A DNA stretch of 50,163 bases from Candidatus Methanophagales archaeon (GCA_003336485.1 QENH01000192.1:1-50163), one strand, 5' to 3'; shown: positions 1 through 8,835, counted from the stretch's first letter. Numbers and translations are program-made. The notes: a model not told the origin generated them from the sequence alone.

Positions 1-2
1 AT

Positions 3-134
3 GTATTTGTACGGATAATTAGATCGAAGGTTGTAAAATCCGCTGAAGGCGCGTGGGGATACGATGTGGATAGTAAAGAGTTCGTCAAAGATTTGAGAAA
101 ATTCAGAACTCGTCAGAAGTGGGTTGGTGATTGA
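3..134 (+). other. Unidentified 3' ORF fragment at window edge
   Basis: An open frame enters from the left edge and ends at a TGA at 132-134, giving about 43 residues rich in charged amino acids (VKSAEGAWGYDV near the middle, ending RQKWVGD). It overlaps the PIN-domain remnant in another frame, as the antitoxin gene of a toxin-antitoxin pair often overlaps its toxin gene. I do not recognise the sequence and the start lies outside the window. It may equally be non-coding debris. Confidence 0.2.
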
Positions 135-267
135 ACTGAACGACTGCTTGATTGCAGCAACCGGTTTGTCTATAGGAATCGCCGAGATTGTGACTAGGAA
201 TGTTGACCATTTTGATAAGATAAGAGAGATACGTGCAGTCACACCAGAGGATCTTGGATTCGAATGA
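97..267 (+). pseudogene. VapC-like PIN-domain toxin remnant, C-terminal part only
   Basis: In the frame ending with TGA at 265-267 the translation contains ELNDCLIAATGL, then EIVTRNVDHFDKI and RAVTPEDLGFE. This matches the C-terminal third of PIN-domain ribonucleases (VapC family): the acidic ND/DCLIAA helix, the TRN-x-x-HF strand and the closing VTP segment. The frame is closed by TGA at 94-96 and there is no start codon or N-terminal strand with the first catalytic Asp, so about two thirds of a normal 130-residue PIN protein is missing. It is best read as a decayed toxin gene. The family call is fairly safe over the conserved segment; function is presumed lost. Confidence 0.6.
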
Positions 268-564
268 ATGGCAAAGGATATTGCATCGTAACAATTGCTT
301 AAAGCCGGATTTTGAAATTTTGCTTTGTCGGTAGAAGATCTCCTATAGCCGAACATCAAGGTTTTTTCGTGCCACCGTTAGCCACCACTTGTGGAACTCG
401 AGCACTTCCTGGAAGATTTATACAATAAGGTTAATTCATGAGCTTCAAGGCCTGGTAATCCACCAGAGCACATAACCCGGACCCAAAACAGATCATACAA
501 TAATATAACAGCAAAAAGTGGGCACTTTTTAACATGCTAAAAACGGTCGCATAACGGCCATAGG

Positions 565-675
565 ATGGCGGAGCGGAGAGCAAAGGAAAATGTTTGGGCT
601 TTTGATGCAGATAGAAGATGCGGCAGATGTAACAGACAATTAAGCGGCAATAAGAATAAACACTTGAACTTATAA
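565..675 (+). CDS. Possible 36-aa protein with a CxxC motif
   Basis: ATG at 565 opens a short frame that ends with TAA at 673-675. It encodes a basic peptide with RRCGRCNRQLSGN near the middle, so one CxxC pair. An AGG lies directly in front of the ATG, but no convincing Shine-Dalgarno sequence at normal distance is visible. It sits in a roughly 480-nt stretch (268-751) that otherwise shows no gene. It could be a tiny zinc-ribbon-like protein, the relic of a longer gene, or chance. Confidence 0.2.
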   Translation: MAERRAKENVWAFDADRRCGRCNRQLSGNKNKHLNL

Positions 676-701
676 CCGTTACCCCAAGAGCTAATAACTC
701 T

Positions 702-744
702 AAAAGTATTTAAGCTCGTATGTACAAACTGTTATTAGGGGGTG
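702..744 (+). promoter_or_regulatory. TATA box and Shine-Dalgarno for the 64-aa gene
   Basis: An A/T-rich TATA-like element (AAAAGTATTTAAG, 702-714) lies about 38 nt before the ATG at 752, and AGGGGGTG at 737-744 forms a strong ribosome binding site 7 nt before it. The spacing predicts a transcript start near 735-740 with a very short leader. Confidence 0.5.
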
Positions 745-751
745 CTGAAAC

Positions 752-946
752 ATGATGTGTAACTTGGGCAAACTCGAGAAGGGGGAGCAAGAAGCGGTTG
801 TGTCACTGGAGAAAGAGTTGGGGAAGACCGTTCTGGCCTTTCGATGTGATCTCAATGCCAAACCCACTGCGTTGACCGAAGCGGAACTCAACCAAATACA
901 GGCGGTTGAAGATAAGCACAAACTCAGTCTCGTTGCTGTCGAGTAG
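752..946 (+). CDS. Small conserved-looking protein, 64 aa, unknown function
   Basis: The frame runs from ATG 752 to TAG 944-946 and encodes a mostly helical, charged protein (KLEKGEQEAVVSLEKELGKT near the start, a central VLAFRCDLNAKP, then TEAELNQIQAVEDKH). A good ribosome binding site, an upstream TATA-like box and a T-run terminator after the stop make it a convincing single-gene unit. The ATG codon is doubled (MM); the second is 3 nt further. There is one cysteine in an F-R-C-D context and no membrane segment or signal peptide. I do not recognise the family. It is convergent with the minus-strand nitrogenase-like operon and is the only apparently intact plus-strand gene in the left 20 kb. 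Confidence 0.65.
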   Translation: MMCNLGKLEKGEQEAVVSLEKELGKTVLAFRCDLNAKPTALTEAELNQIQAVEDKHKLSLVAVE

Positions 947-985
947 TAGAGGCTGGTTCAAGAGGTCTAGAAGAAGCGGAAAACA

Positions 986-1004
986 TTTTTTTATTTTTTT
1001 TTTT
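986..1004 (+). terminator. Oligo-T transcription terminator
   Basis: Nineteen bases that are all T except one A, about 40 nt after the TAG of the 64-aa gene. Long T-runs without a required hairpin are the usual archaeal terminator. A purine-rich stretch precedes it. Confidence 0.6.
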
Positions 1005-1072
1005 GAAAAATCGAGCATAAACAAAACATGCAACAAAATGTGAAAGCTTAAGATCCTTGATAAAGTTGATAG

Positions 1073-2245
1073 TCACTTAACCCATACTTTGTTTATTATT
1101 CGCTCATAAATATCTGAGATCAGATTCAATGTACCAATACCAAGGTAAGGTACAAAGGACATCCTAGTAAAAGACGGAAATGCGAGTGCAATCGTATCGC
1201 TTCTTATCCTCCGCTCTTCATCGGTGCCAAACAGCACAATTATCTCCGGTTCACCCTTTAGTTCTTCATAAAACTCGTCATATGAGTTGACAAGTTTTGT
1301 GCATGAGACATCAAAATTCTCTTTTGCTGAGGAAGTTGCAAGCGCAAGCTCTACATCCATACCCAATTCGCGCTCCAAGAACCTACTTAAGCCACTTATC
1401 CGCGGAAGGTCTCCGACAATACAAGTAGGGACCTCATAGAATATTGGTAGATTATCGCGGTATTTCTTTAATTTATCTATAATGACATCCGAAACTCCGT
1501 GATTGATTTTAAGATCGATATGCCGAGATATTACTTCAACGAAGCATTTTAAACCTTCAACACCATATGGATAATCCACAACCACATATGGTATTCCCAA
1601 TTCTCGCTCCATCCTCTTTGCAAGCTTTACGCCATAGCCAAACACCACATTCAAAGACGCATAGTTCGCATATTTCAGGCTTTCCAGAGTGTCCGGAATA
1701 ACATTAGCGCGAATATTATAGAGTGCTAAAACCCGCTTTAGCTCTTCTAAGTCCTCTTCACCGCCTGCAACATCCAACTGAAACCCTACAAGGTTAACAA
1801 GATTTGTTTTGCTATGATCTACCTTTTTATCTGTCGCTCTTACGATAAAATCACCTAACTTCTCTAGAAACAGCTCCATACCCTGCCACATCGGTTGGAA
1901 ACCACCACAATCTACATAAAGGTCAACATCTATAAATTCCGGATCGTCGCCTATTATTGATGGGATATAAGAAGACAAAACTATTATCTTCTTGTCTTTA
2001 TAGTGTTTCCTTGTTATGGCTATTGCCTTTTCTAAATTTTCTATTCCGCCATAAATAACGCTTCTATCCCGCATGACGCTTACTGTACCATTACTTGAGT
2101 GGTTGTTAGTCAGTACCTCTAAGAAATTAGGGCCAAAATGGCAACCTGTTGGTCCGTGTATCATAACAACACAATCTTTGAGTGCCATAGCAATTCGGTA
2201 GGCGCCAAGCAATTCACATCCCTGAGTAGGTATATATCCCGTCAT
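1073..2245 (-). CDS. Nitrogenase component 1-like protein, short K/beta type (module IV)
   Basis: A 390-residue member of the nitrogenase component 1 family (PF00148). The N-terminus has the first cluster-ligand motif TQGCELLGAYR (Cys10), the second HGPTGCHFG (Cys35) and a GGIENLEKAI segment. The third ligand motif reads SSYIPSIIGDD, with Tyr93 where the family usually has Cys, so a standard three-Cys contribution to the bridging Fe-S cluster is not possible. At 390 residues it is much shorter than NifK (about 520). It follows its partner D-like gene by 70 nt and has AAGGA before the ATG. The partner most likely forms the alpha subunit of a heterotetramer. No NifH lies in this unit; the reductase at 6644-7546 is the nearest candidate. 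It is not a dinitrogenase, because nifB/E/N are absent. Substrate is unknown; a tetrapyrrole-type reduction, as in BchNB or CfbD, is inferred. Confidence 0.85.
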   Translation of the reverse strand: MTGYIPTQGCELLGAYRIAMALKDCVVMIHGPTGCHFGPNFLEVLTNNHSSNGTVSVMRDRSVIYGGIENLEKAIAITRKHYKDKKIIVLSSYIPSIIGDDPEFIDVDLYVDCGGFQPMWQGMELFLEKLGDFIVRATDKKVDHSKTNLVNLVGFQLDVAGGEEDLEELKRVLALYNIRANVIPDTLESLKYANYASLNVVFGYGVKLAKRMERELGIPYVVVDYPYGVEGLKCFVEVISRHIDLKINHGVSDVIIDKLKKYRDNLPIFYEVPTCIVGDLPRISGLSRFLERELGMDVELALATSSAKENFDVSCTKLVNSYDEFYEELKGEPEIIVLFGTDEERRIRSDTIALAFPSFTRMSFVPYLGIGTLNLISDIYERIINKVWVK

Positions 2246-2315
2246 TTTTCCTTATAATAGCCCTTTTAATATATTCTATTATGCGTATTCTGTTTCCCAT
2301 ACTCCCTCACACCTC

Positions 2316-3905
2316 TTAGCCCCTCCAAACGTCCAGCATTTCTTCCCAACAGATCTGGCAATGCAATTTGTCGTTAAGAGAAGGAAAGCGCCAACCGTCA
2401 AAGCCATACTGGAAATACAATAGCTCCCTTTTGGGCATTCTACTCTGCATCCGATTCACAATCGCTCCTCCAAGTCTTGCTATCATCCTATACGAAATAC
2501 GGTATGGTGAATAACCCCCCTGCCACATGGGCGAAAATGCTTTTAATCCTCGGGATTCATATAGCATTACCCGTTCCTCATCGTACTGAAGTGCATCTAT
2601 GACCGCTAAATCAACGTCTTTCGACTTTTCTATCTCTTCTGAGACGTCTAAGTTAATAAAAGTATCTTCAATCCCTAATCCGTTTGCGAGATCACTAAGC
2701 TTATTTGCAAGTGCGAGAGTGTGATCCTTCTTCGTTCCAAAGCGTTCCAGCCATTCCGTATTGATAAACAATTTCGTTATATTCACGCCGATAAATTCCA
2801 GCACCTTTAGATAATCTACAGAAACTGTCATGGGTATCAATACCACGGAAAACGTCTTCTCGCTCAGTACCTTTCTGATTTTTATTAATTCCTCTTCCAG
2901 CATTGATTTCTCTGCTCTTAATGTATACTCAGCTTCGCCTTCCAAGTTCAATTTCGACGCTATGTCCATGTAGAATCTTTCTATGCCGTCCAAACCGGCA
3001 TATCGCACACATAAAGGGTCGAACAGGTAGTCAATTCCATATTTCGTCTTCATAAATTTCGCGGCATTCTCGCTTCTTCGCATGAAGTTCAACTCTGCCG
3101 CCGGCATTTTCTTTATATCTTTTACCGAGCAGCCAGGAAATACTGTGTTCACTTGGATACCGATCTTATTTAATACTGCTGTTATTTCTTCTATTTCGCC
3201 TCTCAAATCTTCATAATAGTGCAGCCGTCCAAAAGTGTCTATGTTCACAGATTTATCTATCTTGTCCGTATGTTCCGTCAATTGCTCTACTATCGAATAC
3301 ATCGCGTCCAGTCTACCACACCGCTCAATACCAAATTTTATATCTTCTTTTTTTGTCTCATCTTTCCATGAATTTAACGTCTCTAATGCGAGGTCATCAA
3401 TGTTTTCCGCTCTTTCATCGTCATAGCCTGCTGAAGGTGTGGCTATAATTTCCGCATCCACCTTGTCTCTCACCGTAGTAATAACACTCTCCAAATCATC
3501 ACCTATGATTGCCGGTACACAAGAACCGATAACACCTATTAATTCCGGCTTTTCTTTCCTGTCCAGCTCAACAATCGCATCTTCAAGCCGCTTTTCTCCG
3601 CCGTATATTACATGCGGTTCGGTCATCGCGGTTGTGTATATAGGGGGAGGATACCGATCACCCAAAAGCTTCATTCTTAGCGCATCTGTCGGGAAGAATT
3701 TTGGATAGTATGCACAACCTTCCGGGCCGTGAATCAGAGGTATTGCATTTTTTATCTCTGAGATTGTACATATCGCCCCATATATCTTGCAGTCTATACT
3801 GTATCGCGTTGCTTGATGTAGCATTCGCGAGTAATATCTGTCTGCGGGTCCGACCAAGCTAAACCGCCCTTTTGATTCTCGTTCTAATTGCTTTATCGTT
3901 GTCAT
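2316..3905 (-). CDS. Nitrogenase component 1-like protein, D/alpha type (module IV)
   Basis: Start chosen at ATG 3905 (529 residues, beginning MTTIKQLERESKGRF): the frame is open further up, but the TATA box of the shared promoter element lies at 3991-4000 and the longer version would run through it. The ATG has GTGAG a few bases upstream. Cluster-ligand motifs are complete: Cys39 and Cys46 (IYGAICTISEI), Cys64 (HGPEGCAYYP) and Cys129 (IGSCVPAIIGDD). In contrast to the other three D-like proteins here, the PCT motif is replaced by TTAMTE. The length is typical of NifD/NifE-like proteins. It is first in a two-gene unit with the K-like gene. The family is certain; the reaction is not. Its ligand pattern makes it the most NifD/E-like of the four in this window. 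Confidence 0.85.
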   Translation of the reverse strand: MTTIKQLERESKGRFSLVGPADRYYSRMLHQATRYSIDCKIYGAICTISEIKNAIPLIHGPEGCAYYPKFFPTDALRMKLLGDRYPPPIYTTAMTEPHVIYGGEKRLEDAIVELDRKEKPELIGVIGSCVPAIIGDDLESVITTVRDKVDAEIIATPSAGYDDERAENIDDLALETLNSWKDETKKEDIKFGIERCGRLDAMYSIVEQLTEHTDKIDKSVNIDTFGRLHYYEDLRGEIEEITAVLNKIGIQVNTVFPGCSVKDIKKMPAAELNFMRRSENAAKFMKTKYGIDYLFDPLCVRYAGLDGIERFYMDIASKLNLEGEAEYTLRAEKSMLEEELIKIRKVLSEKTFSVVLIPMTVSVDYLKVLEFIGVNITKLFINTEWLERFGTKKDHTLALANKLSDLANGLGIEDTFINLDVSEEIEKSKDVDLAVIDALQYDEERVMLYESRGLKAFSPMWQGGYSPYRISYRMIARLGGAIVNRMQSRMPKRELLYFQYGFDGWRFPSLNDKLHCQICWEEMLDVWRG

Positions 3906-3990
3906 GTGCTCACTTCTACTATGGGTGCAGTTCATATACAAATACAGAGAGTTTGTATAAATTGCGCATAATGAGCTTTTCATATTGCTC

Positions 3991-4039
3991 TTATATATAA
4001 GCCTTATTTTGGGTAATACATATGTCATAAATGGGTAAG
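3991..4039 (-). promoter_or_regulatory. Shared promoter/operator element, copy E
   Basis: On the plus strand: TATA segment TTATATATAA (3991-4000), TTATTTT block, GGTAATACATATGTCA (4012-4027) and GGGTAAG (4033-4039). The two GGTAA half-sites start at 4012 and 4034, 22 bp apart, as in the four other copies. It lies upstream of the module IV nitrogenase-like genes. The half-sites are upstream of the TATA box in the direction of transcription, a position suited to an activator or to a repressor that covers the promoter. Confidence 0.7.
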
Positions 4040-4078
4040 GATCGCCTTGCTCACGGCTTATTTATTCATTGTTCTGAT

Positions 4079-5068
4079 TTAGGCGGACAAAACAAAAACC
4101 TTTATACACCATAGTATCATAATAACTGCCAGATCGCTTATCCCTATTGTCAAAAATAACGCCACTGATACTTTTAAACCCAGGTTCTTACCAAAAAAGG
4201 AGACATTGTACGGAATAAGCGTGTGAAATAGTTCAAAAAGATTATATAAAAACATTCCTGCGACTATAGCCATGAATGCATCTATTACCAGTAGACCATT
4301 CACAATCAATTGCTGTGCCATGCTGATTGCGATGATGAGATTAAACGCAGCCATCATTGCTATGGGTATTGCCTCGACATCCAAGGGTAATATCTCGGCT
4401 ATCGGCTGTAATGCTGCATTAACATATGCCATTATTGTTTCACTATTTATTACAATGTAGAGTATGAACGTTACAGGAGCAAGAATTTTCATTATCTTTA
4501 ATAATATTCCAAAACTGTCTTTAGATGCGTCCTTTAGCTCCTGTTTTAAGGGCTGATTCTCATTTTCAGTACCATTAAAAATGCAATCCTCGCCGTCATA
4601 TTCCGGCTGTGGTAGTTTTGGAATCATTATTCTGCCATAAATAATACCTAGTATTGATTGTATCAAACCTATAGCGACCCAAACGGCGAGAAAAAGAAGC
4701 CCATTTGTTAGGCCAAATACACCTATCGCAATTGGTCCCGTGAAAAAAAGCACATACCAGAACATAATAGGAAGACCAGCAGTGATTGTCGCTGTAATAA
4801 CTTGTTTATCATCGCTAACCAAGCCCTGTTTGTAAAATCCCAATAAAGTAGGCGTTGATGAGGTAAGGTTAATAGAGGTCATCAGGAAATAGAAGCTGCA
4901 GCACATTGGTAGTTTACTTATTCGCGCCAGGGGCTTGAATAGGAACCCAATTCTCAATAATTTCTCCCTTCTACATGCGATATAAGCCAGGAATAGACCG
5001 ATATAAATGAAAATAGTCAGTTCCAGAAGGAATATTGTCGCATCCCGCACTACAGTAACATAATCCAT
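4079..5068 (-). CDS. Multi-pass membrane protein, nucleoside-recognition (GATE) permease type
   Basis: A 329-residue hydrophobic protein with about eight predicted membrane segments in two halves, separated by a polar loop near residues 155-190 (KLPQPEYDGEDCIFNGTENE). Each half has the look of the GATE/nucleoside-recognition domain also found in FeoB and spore-maturation proteins: LTSSTPTLLGFYKQGLVSDD in the first half and the MAAFNLIIAISMAQQLIVNG segment in the second. It is the last gene of a unit of SBP, methyltransferase and nitrogenase-like genes, 26 nt after a methyltransferase. Such proteins move ions, metals or small solutes, so export or import of a cofactor intermediate or metal is a reasonable inference. 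The family call rests on general resemblance, without a search. Confidence 0.55.
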   Translation of the reverse strand: MDYVTVVRDATIFLLELTIFIYIGLFLAYIACRREKLLRIGFLFKPLARISKLPMCCSFYFLMTSINLTSSTPTLLGFYKQGLVSDDKQVITATITAGLPIMFWYVLFFTGPIAIGVFGLTNGLLFLAVWVAIGLIQSILGIIYGRIMIPKLPQPEYDGEDCIFNGTENENQPLKQELKDASKDSFGILLKIMKILAPVTFILYIVINSETIMAYVNAALQPIAEILPLDVEAIPIAMMAAFNLIIAISMAQQLIVNGLLVIDAFMAIVAGMFLYNLFELFHTLIPYNVSFFGKNLGLKVSVALFLTIGISDLAVIMILWCIKVFVLSA

Positions 5069-5094
5069 AAATTATTCACCACGCACGCCCTCAC

Positions 5095-5907
5095 TCACTC
5101 AGTTATCCCCTTCTTCGCGCATATCAGGAAGTAATTATGTCCCCCACACTGCCCACCACATAATTTACCCATAAAGCCATCTATTTCTTCTTTTATCGTT
5201 GTGTCAACTGAAATTATTTCACAGCCATTATCTTCCAAAAGAGCCCTTATGAACTCAAGATTTATTCTTGGATTGTTCTTTGTCGTGTCCCGTATTAATT
5301 TCCATGCCGCATCATCGTGCACTGTTTTGTTTTTCTGTTTGTGAATGCGAATAACCCGTTTTAATGCCTTGTATGACGAATAAACCACCTTAGTCCGCAA
5401 GTTTGATTTGTATTCCTCTGTTCTTCTGTCAACCTCAAGAATAACTATTCGACCATATTGTTTTGTCACCCGGACCATCTCCTCTATCGCCCATTCAGGA
5501 TTTGAAACCGGCCAAAGCGCGAATTTACAGAAACTGCCATCAAAGGCGCTATCTTTAAATGGTATCCTTTGGTTATCTGCTTGTATCAGTGTGGAACCAT
5601 CAATTTTCAATTCCTTTACCCTTAATTTTAATCGTTCTAACATAGCCCTTGAAAAATCCAGTGAATATACTCTGAACCAATCGGCTAGTAGTATTGAGAG
5701 CGTACCCGCACCACAACCAACATCTAATATAGTATTACAATTACCGCCGTCGCCTACAAAATGTTTCTTCACCAACTCTGCATAAATCTCGTCCTTTACC
5801 CACAGTCGCCTGCTTCTGCTCTTTATATCATAATTATCAATGACAAAATCCCAGGGATTGTAATATGCATCAGTATAAAAAGCCTGTTGGTAATGTTCGT
5901 TCTTCAT
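5095..5907 (-). CDS. Class I SAM-dependent methyltransferase (unit 5, third copy)
   Basis: A 270-residue Rossmann-fold methyltransferase. SAM-binding motif I is TILDVGCGAGTLSILLA (about residues 59-75), the acidic strand end is YSLDFS, motif II region is ADNQRIPFKDSAFD and the next segment is KFALWPVSNPEWAIEEMVRV. It begins inside the stop of the preceding methyltransferase (4-nt overlap) and the two are clearly paralogues, sharing the FALWP/FAIWP-SNPE motif. The C-terminus has a Cys pair in LCGGQCGGHNYFLICA, absent from its neighbour. The substrate is unknown. Co-transcription with a nitrogenase-like reductase suggests it methylates the same cofactor or an intermediate of it. Confidence 0.85.
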   Translation of the reverse strand: MKNEHYQQAFYTDAYYNPWDFVIDNYDIKSRSRRLWVKDEIYAELVKKHFVGDGGNCNTILDVGCGAGTLSILLADWFRVYSLDFSRAMLERLKLRVKELKIDGSTLIQADNQRIPFKDSAFDGSFCKFALWPVSNPEWAIEEMVRVTKQYGRIVILEVDRRTEEYKSNLRTKVVYSSYKALKRVIRIHKQKNKTVHDDAAWKLIRDTTKNNPRINLEFIRALLEDNGCEIISVDTTIKEEIDGFMGKLCGGQCGGHNYFLICAKKGITE

Positions 5908-6647
5908 GTTTTATCTCCGGACAGAATGAACATTGGTTCATTAAAGCCTGTAATAGCTTGTAAGAACTTTGATTTCTTCGTTGAAACTCGGTCTTTAAAG
6001 GAGTAATCCACTTCGGTTATTATAACACCCAAATTCTCAAGCCATTCTTTTATCTTTTCACATGATGTACTTATCTGGTGATATTTTTTCATCTCCTTGA
6101 AGTGCTTCTTGGGATCCCTTCCGGTAGCGAGCTTGTAATATGAATCATAAATCGCATAGAACGGCTTTCCAATGACCTTTTGCCGTAACGTCCTCTTTTC
6201 ATCCCTGCTCCAGTCCCCCTCTATGATAACAATCTTTTTCTTAGACGCCCTTACAATCTCTTCTATCGCATACTCGGGATTAGATAGTGGCCAGATAGCA
6301 AAACGGCATATTACAGCATCAAAGCTTTCATCTTTGAATGGGATCTTATGCGCATCTGCATTAATCATTTCTACATCTGCTCCTAATTCATCTTTTCTTG
6401 TCTTCAACTGCGTTAGCATATCCAAAGAGAAATCCAGACTGTACAAATCGAATTCCCTTGCCAGTGGGATAGACAGTGCACCCGCACCACAACCAACATC
6501 CAGTACCTTCTTGCAATCGGTAATTCTGCGTGCTATCTCATCTGCCCATGCATAAGGACTACTCCAGAACCATTTTCTGTGATTGTTCAAATCATACTCG
6601 GGCACGAGTTTATCCCAGTGTTCCCGCAACTGTTTTGTATTTGTCAT
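5904..6647 (-). CDS. Class I SAM-dependent methyltransferase (unit 5, second copy)
   Basis: 247 residues. Motif I is VLDVGCGAGALSIPLA (about 48-63), followed by LYSLDFSLDML, NADAHKIPFKDESFDAVIC and RFAIWPLSNPEYAIEEIV. It overlaps the NifH-like gene upstream by 4 nt and the next methyltransferase by 4 nt, so translation is probably coupled through all three. The duplicated pair may modify two positions of one molecule or may be a recent subfunctionalised duplication. The family is secure from the motifs; the substrate is not visible from sequence. Confidence 0.85.
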   Translation of the reverse strand: MTNTKQLREHWDKLVPEYDLNNHRKWFWSSPYAWADEIARRITDCKKVLDVGCGAGALSIPLAREFDLYSLDFSLDMLTQLKTRKDELGADVEMINADAHKIPFKDESFDAVICRFAIWPLSNPEYAIEEIVRASKKKIVIIEGDWSRDEKRTLRQKVIGKPFYAIYDSYYKLATGRDPKKHFKEMKKYHQISTSCEKIKEWLENLGVIITEVDYSFKDRVSTKKSKFLQAITGFNEPMFILSGDKT

Positions 6648-7546
6648 CTGCTTCCCTCTGCGGTCTCTTCATGGCTCAAACGAGTGCGTTCTCGGATCTT
6701 TTGTGCAAGTTCTGCCAGCTTTTCGTCTGTCAGCGGTCTAGGCGAAATGCAGTCGGTATTGTCAATGACTTTTTTGGCTAACGCCCGAAAAGCATCTGCC
6801 GTGCCAGATTCCGGTTCTCGCTCGATAACTGTCTGCGCATAAATCTCCGACTCCATAATCGAACGTGAATTCTTCACATCGCCTATAATCCGTGACCCTA
6901 TTTCATCTGCGAACTCCTCTACCAGGCTTATATCATCCAGTAAGCCGCGCACATTATATATAATACCGCCCAGCGGGGTTCCACTTCTATCTGCGTACCT
7001 ATAAATCCCTTTGCAGATATTATTGGCAGCAAATACCGCCAAATAATCGGATGATGTAACAATAATCGCCTGGTCTGCGAAGCCTTTTCTGAGGTTCATT
7101 CCAAAACCACCGCAGACAATATCGCCCAAGATGTCATAAAAGATAATGTCAGGTTCGAGCTTATCCAGAACAATTCGGTGTATCAGGTCTATTGCCAAAG
7201 AAACCCCTCGCCCTGCACAGCCCACACCTGGCTCCGGACCGCCTACTTCTATGCATGCAATTCCCTTAAACCCTTCATACACAATGTCTTCAGCTTTTAT
7301 CTCTTTTCCATAAACGAACTCACTCAGTTCAAGAGGAGCGGAAGTCTTCTCTAAGAGGATTTTTGTTACTGTTGGCATAACCACATCGCCACGCAGATTT
7401 CGCGTGCAATCAGATTTTGGGTCACATCCAACAACCAAAACTCTTTTCCCTTCCTCCGCAAGTGCCGCTGCGACATTGGAGACCATAGTGGACTTCCCTA
7501 TTCCGCCTTTACCATAAAATGCAATTTCTCTATTTTTTCTTACCAT
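6644..7546 (-). CDS. NifH-like ATP-dependent reductase (module III)
   Basis: 300 residues, family of NifH/BchL/CfbC iron proteins. The P-loop is YGKGGIGKST (residues 11-20), followed by VGCDPKSDCTRN. The two cysteines that hold the inter-subunit [4Fe-4S] cluster are present as GVGCAGRGV (Cys110) and DIVCGGFG (Cys145). The protein should form a homodimer that passes electrons to the D/K pair encoded just upstream, with ATP hydrolysis. It starts 26 nt after the K-like gene and overlaps the next methyltransferase by 4 nt. It is the nearest reductase that could also serve the reductase-less module IV. Assignment to CfbC, BchL or a new branch needs a tree. Confidence 0.93.
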   Translation of the reverse strand: MVRKNREIAFYGKGGIGKSTMVSNVAAALAEEGKRVLVVGCDPKSDCTRNLRGDVVMPTVTKILLEKTSAPLELSEFVYGKEIKAEDIVYEGFKGIACIEVGGPEPGVGCAGRGVSLAIDLIHRIVLDKLEPDIIFYDILGDIVCGGFGMNLRKGFADQAIIVTSSDYLAVFAANNICKGIYRYADRSGTPLGGIIYNVRGLLDDISLVEEFADEIGSRIIGDVKNSRSIMESEIYAQTVIEREPESGTADAFRALAKKVIDNTDCISPRPLTDEKLAELAQKIRERTRLSHEETAEGSR

Positions 7547-7572
7547 TTTTTTTAGTCTCCTTACCCTTACTT

Positions 7573-8835
7573 CTACCTGTTTAGGTCTATCACCGTATTC
7601 AACACCAATTCGGTTAGATTGCCTACACCCCTAAAACCGGCGAGTGGATAATCCGAGATGAACACCTGGTCAATGGTAGGATAGAACAGCTTTGTCAGGG
7701 GTACGTTATTTTCTTTGCAGAATACGACTTCTAAAGATGAGCCAAACATCAGTTCAATATTCATAGGTTCAGCAACTTCATTCAGGTGTAATCGGTCCTC
7801 CACCTTTAAAAAATGCTCAAAATAATCGTCATCCTGTCTCCTGGCTGTTTCGGCATTCGCAGAGGTGACGGCAAGCAGCTTAACATCAAGGCATAATTCA
7901 TCATTCAAGAATCTGGCAAGGTCAAATGCTCTACCGCTTTCTCCTACAATTGCCGTTTTTAGATTATAAATCCCCTCTAAGAATCCATAAACGCGCTCCA
8001 GCTTTTCTTTTAGCCGCTCTCGCTCGATTTCAATGCTACGATGGTCAAGTTCTATTCCCAGCGCGCTGGCAATTGACTCAAGGAATTCCACCGAGCCTCT
8101 TAAACCAAAAGGATAAGAAACGACTTTATAAGGAACGTCAAACGTGTCTTCCATCTTTTTTGCCAATCCAATTCCCTCACCGCCGAGAACAACGTTCAAC
8201 TCAGCATCAGGTGCTTTTTTCAGTGATTCAAATGTGTCACAAGTAAAAACGGCATTAACCACTATCCCCTGGTCCTTTAACATCCGTTTCAGCTCCATCA
8301 GGTCGCTTAAAGCGAAAGGATTATCTGATTTTAGTCCAATTAAATTAATGTCACGTTGATTTTGATGCCCATCTCCCTCCCCCATATAATTACATAAACT
8401 CGACATTGCCATATCGTACCCCAGAGACGCGTTTTTACTATGACCGGGGCAAGGTAAGTGGATAATGGGAACGGGTATCCTCTTCTTTAATTTTAAAATC
8501 ACCCCCTCTACGTCATCCCCCATCATCAGAGGTACAGAAGTACTTAAAATAGCAATGAGAGATGGTTTAAATTGCTCATAAGATGCCAAAAGAGAAAGGC
8601 TGAGCTTGTGGTGACCACCGGTAGATATATCGCGTAGTCTCAAGCCACCACCGGTTAGCCTGATTTTGTTGTGACCCGCGGTCATCACACGATATAAAAA
8701 ATTGTCCGCATGGCAGCAGCTTCTACCGTGCACTATTATCACACCGTCTTCAATACCGCCAAAAGCTCTTATAGCGCCGTTAAGCCTGGTATCTATTGGC
8801 GGTTCGATGGCATAGCTGGAACTATTTTCAGCCAT
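7573..8835 (-). CDS. Nitrogenase component 1-like protein, short K/beta type (module III), ligand-poor
   Basis: ATG 8835 (MAENSSSYAIEP) is preferred because GGAGG lies 8 nt before it; an ATG five codons earlier (8850) has its SD too close. The protein then has 420 residues. The family fold is seen in RAFGGIEDGVIIVHG, RLTGGGLRLRD and STSVPLMMGDDVEG, but the first ligand position is PIDTRLNG (no Cys) and the third is STSVP (Ser for Cys). Only Cys40/Cys41 (GRSCCHAD) remain. In BchNB-type enzymes the beta subunit supplies a reduced set of ligands, so this may be functional. It overlaps the D-like gene by 8 nt. Of the four K-like proteins it is the most divergent at the cluster site. Confidence 0.85.
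   Translation of the reverse strand: MAENSSSYAIEPPIDTRLNGAIRAFGGIEDGVIIVHGRSCCHADNFLYRVMTAGHNKIRLTGGGLRLRDISTGGHHKLSLSLLASYEQFKPSLIAILSTSVPLMMGDDVEGVILKLKKRIPVPIIHLPCPGHSKNASLGYDMAMSSLCNYMGEGDGHQNQRDINLIGLKSDNPFALSDLMELKRMLKDQGIVVNAVFTCDTFESLKKAPDAELNVVLGGEGIGLAKKMEDTFDVPYKVVSYPFGLRGSVEFLESIASALGIELDHRSIEIERERLKEKLERVYGFLEGIYNLKTAIVGESGRAFDLARFLNDELCLDVKLLAVTSANAETARRQDDDYFEHFLKVEDRLHLNEVAEPMNIELMFGSSLEVVFCKENNVPLTKLFYPTIDQVFISDYPLAGFRGVGNLTELVLNTVIDLNR

Noticed and set aside
268-564. Possible gene in the left intergenic stretch
   Set aside because: Multiple stops occur in all frames and no recognisable motif was found; only the 36-codon ORF after it is recorded, at low confidence.
3906-4028. 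N-terminal extension of the module IV D-like protein to 4028
   Set aside because: The extension crosses the TATA box and half-sites of the shared promoter element and has no homologous text in the paralogues.
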